A program made the translations under genes and the position numbers. Source: Herminiimonas sp. (GTDB lineage: Bacteria > Pseudomonadota > Gammaproteobacteria > Burkholderiales > Burkholderiaceae). Taken from it: a DNA stretch of 13,697 bases. Location: assembly GCA_014377155.1 (NCBI GenBank), contig JACMQD010000066.1, forward strand, positions 1-13,697, given 5' to 3'. How positions within the stretch are numbered: the stretch's first letter is position 1; each line of letters opens with the position of its first letter. The notes below the pieces were generated by a model. The model was not told the origin of the DNA. It saw nothing but the letters and a program-made list of their open reading frames with translations, and did no database searches. This document shows, piece by piece, positions 1 to 8,497 of the stretch.

Positions 1-909
1 ATGATCGGCGATTGGGGAGAATGGGCGACCAGCCAGAATTTCGGTAGTTTCTTCGACTGGACGACGCAGAACTGGGTCGATCGCAAGGCGCTCGTGGACC
101 AGCTGCTGCAAATTTTGCCGCCAGAGCGCATGCTGCAGCTTCGTACGCCCGACTTCAAGATGCGCATGTACGGCGCGGCGACCCTCGCGCCCCTCGAAGC
201 ATTTTCGGGCAGCGCCAGAGCGCGCATCGGCCAGCACAATGATTGCTTCCTGGCGCAAAACAATGACTATGGCACCTACCGCAACACCAGTGTCGAGTAT
301 CCGTGGCTTGCCAATGAATCGAAATATCTGCCGACCGGCGGCGAAACCTGCAATTACGTTTCGCCCCGGTCCGACTGCGCAAACGCCATGAACGAAATGG
401 CCCTGTTCCACTGGTCGTATCTGAATCTCGGCTACAGCCCTACTGTCATCAGCAACTGGAAAACCCAAGGCTGTTTCAATGAAATAAAACAGAAGCTGGG
501 ATATCGCCTGACGTTGCAAAGTGGCAGTTACGCCTCCCGCGCCCGACCGGGTGGCCCGCTGGCAGTTAATCTGACGCTACAAAATCGCGGCTGGGCGGCG
601 CCGTTCAACCCCCGTGCCATTGAAGTAGTGTTGCGCCATTATTACAACGGCACGGTCTACCGTATTCCGGTTGCAACAGACCCGCGCACGTGGCTTCCAG
701 GCGCGTCTATCGTCGTCAATCTACCGGTGACCATTCCGGGCAATGTACCTGCTGGCGATTATTCCGTACTGCTGAGACTGCCTGACCCTGAACCGACACT
801 GCGTGACCGTCCGGAGTATGCGATTCAGTTCGCCAACACCAACATGTGGGAAGCCGCAACGGGGTTCAACAACCTCAATCATGTTGTCCGGATCGGCACT
901 GGTTCGTAA
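1..909 (+). CDS. DUF4874/DUF4832 domain protein, 5'-truncated by window edge
   Basis: The reading frame is open from the first base to a TAA at 907-909, giving 302 residues. The text near the beginning (IGDWGEW) resembles the internal 'GxWGEW' motif of DUF4874 proteins, which lies well inside the full protein, so I take the ATG at base 1 as chance and the gene as starting upstream. The region around residues 110-175 carries the DUF4832 hallmarks: GGETC, then ALFHWSYLNLGY and a W-x5-GCFNEIKQKLGYRL stretch. The rest is a beta-rich module ending in LPDPEPTLRDRPEYAIQFAN and W-x5-GFNNLNH, also typical of this family. Such proteins are often secreted and may have glycosidase-like folds, but no reaction is established. 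The signal peptide, if present, is outside the window. Confidence 0.8.
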   Translation: MIGDWGEWATSQNFGSFFDWTTQNWVDRKALVDQLLQILPPERMLQLRTPDFKMRMYGAATLAPLEAFSGSARARIGQHNDCFLAQNNDYGTYRNTSVEYPWLANESKYLPTGGETCNYVSPRSDCANAMNEMALFHWSYLNLGYSPTVISNWKTQGCFNEIKQKLGYRLTLQSGSYASRARPGGPLAVNLTLQNRGWAAPFNPRAIEVVLRHYYNGTVYRIPVATDPRTWLPGASIVVNLPVTIPGNVPAGDYSVLLRLPDPEPTLRDRPEYAIQFANTNMWEAATGFNNLNHVVRIGTGS

Positions 910-1263
910 TACGCAATTGCGGACGATGCCATGCATTTTCCCACTGAAGTCCCCCTCTCGCCCCTGTCGCCGCAGCGTCATTGCACAGGCCGACCCAATC
1001 TGAAATAATCGTTACGATAACGTTGCGTGAGCATGATTTTCCATGTTCACGCGACGGCCGGCGGCATCCATCCTTGCTTGTTCGGTTCTTTCGATAGTAA
1101 TGCAATTCCAGGCGGATATCGCACAGCCACGAAGATCGATGTTCCTCCTGCGCCTGACCGGAAGCCCATCCGACATACAATGCACAACGGTGCAGTCCTC
1201 ATTAAAATGGTCGCGGGTTACCGCGCTGGTCACCTTCCAATTACTCCCAAACGAAAGCCCACC
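910..1263. other. Intergenic region between DUF4832 gene and HNH gene
   Basis: No convincing gene in these 354 bases; open frames here are short or lack a start context. It holds a perfect inverted repeat CGTTA-CGA-TAACG at 1010-1022 and a small hairpin CGCGG-GTTA-CCGCG at 1212-1225, shortly before the HNH start. I see no good terminator with a T-tract after the DUF4832 gene. Confidence 0.5.
1010..1022. repeat. Inverted repeat CGTTA-N3-TAACG
   Basis: Two perfect 5-bp arms (1010-1014 and 1018-1022) are separated by CGA. It lies about 240 bases before the HNH gene start. It could be an operator half-site pair; the size is small enough to be chance. Confidence 0.3.
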
Positions 1264-1635
1264 ATGCAAACCAAGAAGCCGGACCCGGCGAAGCTCGATA
1301 AGATCGTCGCCGATGCGCGCCGTGCTGCCGAAGTGCGCGAAGGCGGCTATCGTGAACGCTCGCTGAAAATGTATCCATGGGTCTGCGGCCGCTGCATGCG
1401 CGAATTCACGCGCACCAACGTGCAGCAACTGACAGTGCATCACCGCGACCACAACCACGACAACAACCCGCCCGATGGCAGCAACTGGGAACTGCTGTGC
1501 CTGTACTGCCACGACAACGAACACTCCCGCTATCTCGAAGCGGACCGCGGTGCAGGACTGTTGTCGGCCACGGTGCAGGCGGCCACGCACAACCCGTTCG
1601 CGGCGGCGCTGGCCGGTCTGAAAAAGAAGGACTAA
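1264..1635 (+). CDS. yajD: YajD-like HNH nuclease
   Basis: A 123-residue protein matching the small HNH nuclease family typified by E. coli YajD (about 115 residues). Visible residues: a zinc-type C41-x2-C44 pair, the HNH core VHHRDHNHDN at 58-67 with H59/H60, the N in SNWELLCLYCHD (N74), the second pair C79-x2-C82, and H83/H87 in CHDNEH. The order CxxC, HHRDHN, CxYCHDxEH is the family pattern. The frame is open further upstream, with an in-frame ATG at 1027 and another at 1207, but homology begins close to the ATG at 1264 (MQTKKPDPAK), so I chose that; the upstream AACGAAAG is only a weak ribosome binding site. The C-terminus ends in a lysine-rich tail. It sits alone, with no phage or restriction neighbour. 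Its substrate in this family is not known to me; DNA cleavage is inferred from the fold. Confidence 0.85.
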   Translation: MQTKKPDPAKLDKIVADARRAAEVREGGYRERSLKMYPWVCGRCMREFTRTNVQQLTVHHRDHNHDNNPPDGSNWELLCLYCHDNEHSRYLEADRGAGLLSATVQAATHNPFAAALAGLKKKD

Positions 1636-1736
1636 GAGGCGGCGACGGCGGCAAGTCAGCGTGAGAATTTCGGATACATCAGGATGGTCATGCGCCCCGT
1701 ATCCCACCTGGCCGAATGTTTCTATCCCACCCGTAA

Positions 1737-2657
<921 letters not shown>

Positions 2658-2667
2658 TCGACGCCGG

Positions 2668-3342
2668 ATGCCCGATGACGCCAATCTCGCGGCGATTGCA
2701 CTGACGTTCAGGCTCGCAGGGCTGACCACGCTCATCCTGCTGGTGATCGGCACACCGCTGGCATGGTGGCTAGCGCGCACACGCTCGTGGCTGAAGGGCC
2801 CGGTGGGCGCCTTGGTGGCATTGCCGATCGTGCTGCCGCCGACCGTGATCGGTTTTTATCTGCTGGTGACGATGGGCCCCAACGGGCCGATCGGTCAGTT
2901 GACGACCGCGCTCGGCCTGGGCACGCTGCCATTCAGTTTTACAGGACTGGTGGTGGGCTCGGTATGCTATTCGATGCCATTCGTGGTGCAGCCGATCCAG
3001 AATGCTTTCGAAGCCATCGGCGACCGGCCAATGGAAGTCGCCGCCACATTGCGTGCTTCGCCGCTCGACACTTTTTTCAGCGTGATCCTGCCGTTGGCAA
3101 GACCCGGTTACCTTACCGCATCCGTTATGGGTTTCGCGCATACCGTCGGCGAATTCGGCGTGGTGCTGATGATCGGCGGGAATATCCCCGGCAAGACACG
3201 GCTGGTATCGGTGCAGATCTACGACCATGTCGAAGCCCTGGAGTATGCGCAGGCGCATTGGCTGGCCGCCGGCATGGTGCTGTTTTCGATGATCGTGCTT
3301 ATGGCGCTGTACACACTGAATCCGACCGGACGACGTCGATGA
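2668..3342 (+). CDS. modB: Molybdate ABC transporter, permease
   Basis: A 224-residue inner-membrane permease that forms the channel of the molybdate importer as a homodimer. About five hydrophobic segments are visible, starting near residues 8-33 ([20 protein letters not shown]) and including [19 protein letters not shown] and the C-terminal [15 protein letters not shown]. The cytoplasmic EAA loop that docks on the ATPase is present as [25 protein letters not shown] in two adjoining parts, followed by the ModB-typical [23 protein letters not shown]. Length is normal for ModB (about 225). The gene follows modA by 10 bases and its TGA overlaps the modC ATG (ATGA at 3339-3342), indicating translational coupling. 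The ribosome binding site is weak, consistent with coupling to modA. Confidence 0.95.
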   Translation: MPDDANLAAIALTFRLAGLTTLILLVIGTPLAWWLARTRSWLKGPVGALVALPIVLPPTVIGFYLLVTMGPNGPIGQLTTALGLGTLPFSFTGLVVGSVCYSMPFVVQPIQNAFEAIGDRPMEVAATLRASPLDTFFSVILPLARPGYLTASVMGFAHTVGEFGVVLMIGGNIPGKTRLVSVQIYDHVEALEYAQAHWLAAGMVLFSMIVLMALYTLNPTGRRR

Positions 3343-4436
3343 GCGGGCAGACATCGTCGGGTTCGCAATTGCGTGCGCGGTTCAAGGTTAATTATCAAAC
3401 GTTCGTGCTGGAGGTCGACCTGGCATTGCCGGGCCGCGGGGTGACTGCCCTGTTCGGTCCATCCGGCTCGGGCAAAACCACCTGCCTGCGCGTGATGGCA
3501 GGGCTGGAACGCGCATCCGACGCCTATATCGAAGTCAACGGCGAAGTCTGGCAAGACGACAGCCGCGGCATTTTCCTGCCCACTCACCAGCGCGCGCTCG
3601 GCTATGTATTTCAGGAAGCCAGCTTGTTTGCGCATCTCGACGTGCGCCGCAATCTCGAATACGGCATGCGCCGCGTGCCTGCCGATGCACGCCGCGTGTC
3701 GCTGGAGCAGGCAGTGGCCTTGCTCGACATCGGTCATCTGAAAAATCGCAAGCCGGAGACGTTGTCCGGCGGCGAGCGCCAGCGCGTCGCCATTGCCCGC
3801 GCGCTGGCGACCAGTCCGCGTATCCTGTTGATGGATGAGCCACTGGCAGCGCTCGATGGCAAACGCAAGGCCGAGATCATGCCCTATCTGGAACGCCTGC
3901 ATGACGAACTCGACATCCCGGTTTTATACGTGAGCCATGCGCCGGAAGAAGTGGCGCGGCTGGCGGATTATCTGGTGCTGCTCGACGCCGGCAAGGTCGT
4001 CGCACACGGCTTGACCATCGACCTGCTCACCCGCCTCGATCTCGACATTGCGCACGGCGACGCGGCCGGTGCGCTGATCGAAGCGACGATCGTCGGCCAT
4101 GATCCGGAATTTCATTTGAGCTGTGCCGAGTTCGGCGGCGGGCAGTTGCTGTTGCCGCAGCAAACCGCACGCATCGGAAAAAAAGTGCGCATCAGAATCC
4201 AGGCACGCGACGTCAGCCTGAGCCTGACGCCGCAGCGCGACACCAGCATCCTCAATATCGTGGCAGCAACGGTTGTCGCCACATCGGATGACGCGATCGG
4301 TCAGGCCATGGTGGAACTGGAGGCGGGCGGCACACACCTGCTTGCACGTATCACGCTCAAATCGGCGACGGCCATGCAGCTGGCGCCGGGGCGGATGGTA
4401 TATGCGCAGATCAAGGGGGTGGCGATCCTGAAGTAA
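3339..4436 (+). CDS. modC: Molybdate ABC transporter, ATP-binding protein
   Basis: A 365-residue ATPase that powers molybdate import. Motifs in order: Walker A GPSGSGKT at 40-47, Q-loop YVFQEASLF with Q92, signature LSGGERQ at 142-148, Walker B RILLMDEP at 161-168, D-loop ALD at 171-173, and H-loop histidine H200 in YVSHAPEE. The C-terminal part, about 295-365, is a single Mop-type molybdate-binding domain beginning [13 protein letters not shown], as expected of ModC, where it may sense internal oxyanion. The start is the ATG that overlaps the modB stop; the frame is open further upstream, but only as an overlap with modB. No strong terminator follows; a short inverted repeat GTAAG-GTA-CTTAC spans the stop codon (4433-4445) without a T-tract. 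Confidence 0.95.
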   Translation: MSGQTSSGSQLRARFKVNYQTFVLEVDLALPGRGVTALFGPSGSGKTTCLRVMAGLERASDAYIEVNGEVWQDDSRGIFLPTHQRALGYVFQEASLFAHLDVRRNLEYGMRRVPADARRVSLEQAVALLDIGHLKNRKPETLSGGERQRVAIARALATSPRILLMDEPLAALDGKRKAEIMPYLERLHDELDIPVLYVSHAPEEVARLADYLVLLDAGKVVAHGLTIDLLTRLDLDIAHGDAAGALIEATIVGHDPEFHLSCAEFGGGQLLLPQQTARIGKKVRIRIQARDVSLSLTPQRDTSILNIVAATVVATSDDAIGQAMVELEAGGTHLLARITLKSATAMQLAPGRMVYAQIKGVAILK

Positions 4437-4554
4437 GGTACTTACCTGGCAATAAAATCAATCGGGGTCAGTGTGGCGCGCCTTGCTCTCGACTATGCGT
4501 ATTTTTTCCGAGAAACACCACTTTTCGACGCCTTGTGTTAGCTTAGATAACGTT

Positions 4555-4569
4555 GTAGTTAGTAACTAC
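4555..4569. repeat. Perfect inverted repeat GTAGTTA-G-TAACTAC before diguanylate cyclase gene
   Basis: Two perfect 7-bp arms (4555-4561, 4563-4569) around one G. The match can be extended outward by AACG/CGTT with a two-base bulge on the left. It ends 16 bases before the first ATG of the MASE2-GGDEF gene, where a dimeric repressor could block transcription or a hairpin could affect translation. A further GTTA...TAAC pair lies just upstream (about 4537-4551). Confidence 0.5.
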
Positions 4570-4585
4570 CGTTTCGTCAGAACCA

Positions 4586-5731
4586 ATGCCAGTGCAGGTC
4601 AGGATGCCAAGTTTAAAAAAGCAAGAACATTGGATTGTCCGGATGAATCATCAAAACCGGACCTGGATCTTTTTGTCGCTTCTCGTCACACTGGGTACGC
4701 ATATGTATTCCAAGGGTGCGGGTCCGGTCGCGTGGGTGCTGCTCGTCCTTCAATTCCTTGCGTATCCGCAGCTGGCCTATAGGTTGGCGCGCACGGCCAG
4801 CAATCCCCGCCCTGCAGAACGCAATAACATGCTGGCGGACGGCATGCTGTTCGGGCTGTGGGCGGCCGCGCTGGAATTCCCGATCTGGATTACGTTTATT
4901 CTCTTCATTGGCGTGGCATTCAATCTGACGGTCTTCTACGGCCGCATGGGATTTTTTCAGTCGCTTGCCGCCATGGCGCTGGGCGCCGGCTTGTATGTCG
5001 GATTTGCCGGCTTCAAGATCTCGCCGCAGACGGGGTTGCCCACGACCTTGCTGAGCATCGCGTGCGTGTCGATGTTCATGCTGATCATTGCCCAAGGCGT
5101 CTATGAACGATCGGTTAAATTGCACGAAGCGCGTGAACGACTGCGCGTGAGCGAACAGGCGCTGCAACAAAAGCTCGACGAGATTACCGCGCTACAATCC
5201 AGGCTCAGCGAGCAAGCCAACCGTGATCCGTTGACGGGTTTGTACAATCGGCGCTATTTCAATCCGACACTCGAACGCGAACTGATACGCTGCGAGCGCG
5301 AGCAGCAGCCCCTCAGCCTGATCATGATCGACATCGATCATTTCAAACGCGTCAATGATGAGTTCGGCCATCAAGCCGGCGACGAAGTCCTCAAAACGCT
5401 GGCGAACCTGCTCAACGGCTGGGCGCGTGGATCCGATGTCGCTTGCCGCTACGGCGGCGAAGAATTCCTGATGCTGCTGCCGAACATGCCGCTTGTTACC
5501 GCGCTCGAACGCGCCGAAGCGTGGCGCGACATGTTCAGCACGACCGTGATCGCCGTCGGCACTGCGGAAATTCGCGTCACCTTATCGCTTGGCGTTGCGA
5601 CGTATCCTCAGAACGGCAGGGTATCCGAGGATCTGATCCGGTGCGCCGATGTCGCGTTGTATTGCGCAAAATCGGACGGGCGAAACCGCGTGGTCGTTTT
5701 TGGGGCCGACGCGGATGCCGTCGTCATCTAG
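4586..5731 (+). CDS. MASE2-GGDEF diguanylate cyclase
   Basis: Membrane-bound enzyme predicted to make cyclic di-GMP from two GTP. Numbered from 4586 (381 residues): residues about 25-170 are hydrophobic with four to five membrane segments and carry MASE2-type text, LLVLQFLAYPQLAYRLA then NPRPAERNNMLADGMLFGLW, as in the AdrA/DgcC sensor. Residues 175-210 form a likely coiled coil. The GGDEF domain is about 211-375: RDPLTGLYNRRYF, metal/substrate DIDHFKRVND (D249 to D258), active site GGEEF at 290-294 and inhibitory I-site RGSD at 281-284, five residues before it. All catalytic features look intact. The first ATG (4586) has no ribosome binding site; the next in-frame ATG at 4604 has AGG five bases upstream and may be the true start, removing six residues. 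The stimulus of the MASE2 domain is unknown. It is separated from modC by 149 bases and is probably its own unit. Confidence 0.92.
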   Translation: MPVQVRMPSLKKQEHWIVRMNHQNRTWIFLSLLVTLGTHMYSKGAGPVAWVLLVLQFLAYPQLAYRLARTASNPRPAERNNMLADGMLFGLWAAALEFPIWITFILFIGVAFNLTVFYGRMGFFQSLAAMALGAGLYVGFAGFKISPQTGLPTTLLSIACVSMFMLIIAQGVYERSVKLHEARERLRVSEQALQQKLDEITALQSRLSEQANRDPLTGLYNRRYFNPTLERELIRCEREQQPLSLIMIDIDHFKRVNDEFGHQAGDEVLKTLANLLNGWARGSDVACRYGGEEFLMLLPNMPLVTALERAEAWRDMFSTTVIAVGTAEIRVTLSLGVATYPQNGRVSEDLIRCADVALYCAKSDGRNRVVVFGADADAVVI

Positions 5732-5761
5732 TTGCCGATGCTGCCGGAAACTGCTGGCGCT

Positions 5762-6145
5762 TCAGCGCAGCGAGGCTAGATTCTGCAACAGGCTCTGGGC
5801 ATCGTATGCAAGCTTTTCTGAAGCTGACATGCGCTTGGCAGTGATGACGATCTGTGGAATATTTTCCGGTGCCATGTCACCGTCGACCACTGCAGTCGAC
5901 GCTGGCGCTGTCGAGACTGCTCTCTCATCTGGCAGCGCGACGGCCGGCATCCCGGCTTCCATATCGACCATCTGATTAATCAGCGCCGTTGCGCCCATTA
6001 CGTAATCTGGTTCGAGTATATCGGTGGTGACCAGTGCGGTGGAGGCACCGCCCACCAGCACACCAAGGCCGATTACCGATTTCGCTGCTGCTAATTTCAG
6101 TACCGCCAGATGTGCAATGTTCCCAATTTTTAAGCTGGCAATCAT
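5762..6145 (-). CDS. Small protein of unknown function with IVITAKRM motif
   Basis: A 127-residue protein I cannot assign to a named family. The start is well supported: GGAG lies six bases upstream of the ATG (minus strand, 6155-6152). Residues about 10-42 are hydrophobic and small (HLAVLKLAAAKSVIGLGVLVGGASTALV), compatible with a membrane anchor or uncleaved signal. The middle, about 50-95, is acidic and rich in Ala, Val, Pro and Thr, like a linker. The C-terminal part has PQIVITAKRM (about 97-106), then SASEKLAYDAQSLLQNLASLR, which could be an amphipathic helix. The IV(I/V)TAKR text recalls the segment near the N-terminus of TonB-dependent receptors, but there is no receptor here. It converges on the diguanylate cyclase gene, with 30 bases between the stops, and no obvious terminator lies between them. 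An anchored small periplasmic or cytoplasmic protein is my best guess. Confidence 0.75.
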   Translation of the reverse strand: MIASLKIGNIAHLAVLKLAAAKSVIGLGVLVGGASTALVTTDILEPDYVMGATALINQMVDMEAGMPAVALPDERAVSTAPASTAVVDGDMAPENIPQIVITAKRMSASEKLAYDAQSLLQNLASLR

Positions 6146-6753
6146 TTGCTACTCCGTATTCAAAATATAAGCGCGCGCGAGCGCCCATCGGAACCCGGCA
6201 AGGGGTTCCGGCTTTTGTGCAATTTTTTATAGTGGAACCGGCCCACCGCCCGGGTCTAGTGTGATCGAGCACGAGGCAGCGTCATTAGCGGCTCCAGTCA
6301 GGCAACTGTGCGAACCATGTCGGATCTGCCGGTTGAGACTGCGATACAGCCTGTACGTTGAGGCCTGCATTGGATAGGCGAGCCGCGTTTTGCCGAACAG
6401 TCGACGCTCAGGCTTGCCGGCCAAAACGACCGTGGTTTCGGTGCCTGTCGCCTCTGTGGGTACATTGTAGGGCGCGAATTTCAAACAACAAGATCGATTG
6501 TCCGATTTCGACCATTTTAATTTTACAATCCAAAATGACAACTTGAAGCGACCTTTCGGACGCGGATTGAACAAAAATTAGACTTATTGGCACGCAGTCA
6601 GAATGCGGTTGTTTTTTGGCCCAATAGGTGACTTAAATATTGTTTTTGCGCAACTTTAACGAAAATCGTAGTATCTTGTCGGGTTGCTTTATGCGCGGCA
6701 TATCCTTGCCTTGCATATAAAAATCACGGACTAAGCGAGATCGGGGAAACACC
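6146..6753. other. 608-base intergenic region, divergent promoters expected
   Basis: The minus-strand small gene and the plus-strand GAF-GGDEF gene point away from each other, so promoters for both should lie here. I see a strong hairpin with T-tract at 6189-6216, AT-rich sequence from about 6480 to 6735, and weak inverted repeats (CATTTT/AAAATG at 6513-6537; TATTGG/CCAATA at 6585-6626). Open frames in the region have no start signal or coding look. No promoter can be named with confidence. Confidence 0.5.
6189..6226 (+). terminator. Terminator-like hairpin, plus strand, in leader of small gene
   Basis: Perfect 8-bp arms CGGAACCC (6189-6196) and GGGTTCCG (6203-6210) around a six-base loop, followed by GCTTTT and a further TTTTTT run by 6226. 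On the plus strand this is a good rho-independent terminator shape, yet no annotated plus-strand gene ends there: the nearest one upstream stops at 5731. On the minus strand it would sit in the leader of the small IVITAKRM gene without a T-tract. It may end an unannotated or antisense RNA, or fold in the leader. Confidence 0.5.
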
Positions 6754-7764
6754 ATGTTGCCGGAAATGAGATGCCCTCTTCCCGAGGATGAGCCGCAGCG
6801 AATCAGCGCGGTTCGCTCCTATGAAATCCTCGATACCGAACCCGAAGTGGAGTTCGACGCATTGACGCGGGTTGTCGCACATGCCTTCAACGCACCGATC
6901 GCCGTGGTGGCCATGATGGATACGGACCGGCTATGGTTTAAATCCAAGCTCGGTCTGGCAGTGCCGGAACTGGATCGGAAGATCGCATTTTGCGCGCATG
7001 CCATCATGTGTCCGCGTCAGCCTCTGATTGTTAACGACTTGTTGAATGACCGGCTTTTCGCGGACAACCCCCTCGTCGCCGACGCGCCCCATCTTCGCTT
7101 TTACGCCGGCGCCCCGATCGTCGATCCATCCGGCTATGCGCTGGGCACGGTTGCGGTTATCGACATCGAGCCGCGCACTTTTACAGATTCCCAGCGCCAT
7201 ACCCTGAGTGACTTCGCCACCCTTGTCATGACAGCCATCCAGGCACGCAAACGTGCGCTGGTTCTGGAACGGATGGCCATGACCGATTATCTTACCGGCA
7301 TCCCGAACCGTGCGCAGTTCGATAAAACGATCACCACTGAAATTGGCTATGCCGATCGATCTGCGACCTCCTTGAGCGTCATGTTCCTCGACCTCGATGG
7401 CTTCAAGGATGTGAATGATCGCGTCGGTCACGCCGCCGGCGACGAAGTGTTGCGCGAGGTTGCCAGACGGTTGACACAGGAGATTCGCATGGGCGACGTG
7501 CTCGCACGCCTGGGTGGCGATGAATTTGCCGTCATCACGCGCGAAGGCGACCAGGCAGCCATTGCCGCAATGGCGCGGCGTTTCGTCGCGGCGGTCCAAA
7601 AACCGATCACGCTGTCAACTGGTCAGCAGGTCAATGTCGGCATTTCGTTCGGCATTGCTTCCTATGGCGGGGCAAGCACATCCGCATTCGCTCTTTTGCA
7701 AGAAGCCGATAAAGCACTTTATGAAGCGAAGAGTCGATCCAGGCGGGTTCAGGGGGCGGCTTGA
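6754..7764 (+). CDS. GAF-GGDEF diguanylate cyclase
   Basis: A soluble, 336-residue predicted diguanylate cyclase. The N-terminal GAF domain spans about 15-165 and is of the kind common in bacterial sensor proteins: DTEPEVEFDALTRV, MMDTDRLWFKSKLGL (54-68), RKIAFCAHAI (75-84), then FYAGAPIVDPSGYALGTVAVID. A short helix links it to the GGDEF domain (about 172-333): TDYLTGIPNR at 177-186, DLDGFKDVND at 213-222, active site GGDEF at 254-258, and inhibitory I-site RMGD at 245-248, five residues before it. Catalytic and inhibitory features are complete; there is no EAL domain. The ATG is preceded by GGGGA with seven bases spacing from GGGG, which fixes the start. There is no membrane segment, so input is likely an intracellular ligand, unidentified. 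It appears monocistronic, after the 608-base gap. Confidence 0.93.
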   Translation: MLPEMRCPLPEDEPQRISAVRSYEILDTEPEVEFDALTRVVAHAFNAPIAVVAMMDTDRLWFKSKLGLAVPELDRKIAFCAHAIMCPRQPLIVNDLLNDRLFADNPLVADAPHLRFYAGAPIVDPSGYALGTVAVIDIEPRTFTDSQRHTLSDFATLVMTAIQARKRALVLERMAMTDYLTGIPNRAQFDKTITTEIGYADRSATSLSVMFLDLDGFKDVNDRVGHAAGDEVLREVARRLTQEIRMGDVLARLGGDEFAVITREGDQAAIAAMARRFVAAVQKPITLSTGQQVNVGISFGIASYGGASTSAFALLQEADKALYEAKSRSRRVQGAA

Positions 7765-8047
7765 TCGCGTGCCATGTGGCTGCTCGCTAGCGTCCGGGGC
7801 CGATCAAGCGACTGCTCTGACCGACACACGATGGTCCGACGGGCGACCCATGGACAGCGCCAACCACCCTAAGCGAGCAAGCGTTTTTTAGCACTTCGCT
7901 TTCGCGGCACGGAGCGCATCGATGTATCACTCGACAATTTTCCCGTTCAAATTTTATCGACGCGTAAGTTACTTGGGCAACATTTACAATCGGCAATGGC
8001 TGCTATATTCAGTTTAAGTTAGGCTCGTTTTACAAAGACACGAATTC
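7765..8047. other. Intergenic region after GAF-GGDEF gene
   Basis: No gene I can support. It contains AAGCGA...TCGCTT arms around a T-run (TTTTTT near 7885), which may weakly terminate the preceding gene, and an AT-rich stretch from about 7930 to 8045 that could hold a promoter for what follows. Confidence 0.35.
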
Positions 8048-8395
8048 ATGATCGTGCGACCCGACCCACGTGCAAGAGCATTGTCAGCAGGACGATCGGC
8101 GGTCGAATCGACCAACGCCTTGCGAATAGCACCTGCCGAATTATTCCTTTTTGATGCAGTTGAAGAACGTCTGTCCGTACCCGAGTCGCACGACAGTCTG
8201 AGCAGCTTCACCATCGCCAGTGACATGATGCGGTTTTCGCTTGACCGTGCATTTGATGCACCGAGCCTGCCCCGCGTAATCGTGCAACGGTATTTTCATT
8301 CCACCCTACATTGCCAGCAACCGCGCGCCGGTACACATGGGTTTCGACGCGCCTGGTCCTATTACCTGAGGCGTCGAAACCAACTGACCTGTTGA
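8048..8395 (+). CDS. Doubtful small hypothetical protein
   Basis: An open frame of 115 residues from an ATG with no clear ribosome binding site. Third codon positions are only mildly GC-biased compared with the neighbouring genes. The middle (AELFLFDAVEERLSVPESHD, then SSFTIASDMMRFSLDRAF) looks like it could be protein; the C-terminal end is basic and overlaps a 9-bp inverted repeat (8341-8380), which is unusual for coding sequence. No known domain, signal peptide or membrane segment. It may instead be a long leader of the RTX-like gene 102 bases downstream. Confidence 0.3.
   Translation: MIVRPDPRARALSAGRSAVESTNALRIAPAELFLFDAVEERLSVPESHDSLSSFTIASDMMRFSLDRAFDAPSLPRVIVQRYFHSTLHCQQPRAGTHGFRRAWSYYLRRRNQLTC
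8341..8380. repeat. Inverted repeat GTTTCGACG-N22-CGTCGAAAC
   Basis: Perfect 9-bp arms at 8341-8349 and 8372-8380; allowing a two-base bulge, two more pairs (CC/GG) extend the stem. There is no T-tract after it, so a terminator is unlikely. It sits 117 bases before the RTX-like gene and inside the doubtful ORF. An operator or a structured leader are options. Confidence 0.55.
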
Positions 8396-8497
8396 TCCCG
8401 CAAAGTCTAGTCCTTTGGCAACAACAGGAATTACAACACCAGCATCCATGGCTGTGAAAGTAGCTGTGGACATTTCACGTATTTTTGGAGACCCACA

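Noticed and set aside
1..3. ATG at the first base as the true start of the DUF4832 gene
   Set aside because: The GxWGEW motif normally lies inside the protein after a larger DUF4874 domain, so the gene very likely begins upstream of the window.
2763..3338. Long upstream in-frame extension of modC through modB
   Set aside because: It overlaps the whole permease gene in another frame and has no domain; ModC homology begins at the ATG at 3339.
6227..6574. Minus-strand 115-residue open frame in the 608-base gap
   Set aside because: No ribosome binding site, no domain-like text, and AT-rich non-coding composition over its 5' part.
6661..6753. Possible sigma-70 promoter (TTGTCG, 17 bases, CATATC; or TATAAA near 6716) before the GAF-GGDEF gene
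   Set aside because: Matches to consensus are partial and several alternatives are equally good, so no single promoter can be called.
8454..8478. GTGAAA/TTTCAC dyad before the RTX-like gene
   Set aside because: Six-base arms with a 13-base centre; suggestive of an operator but too weak alone.
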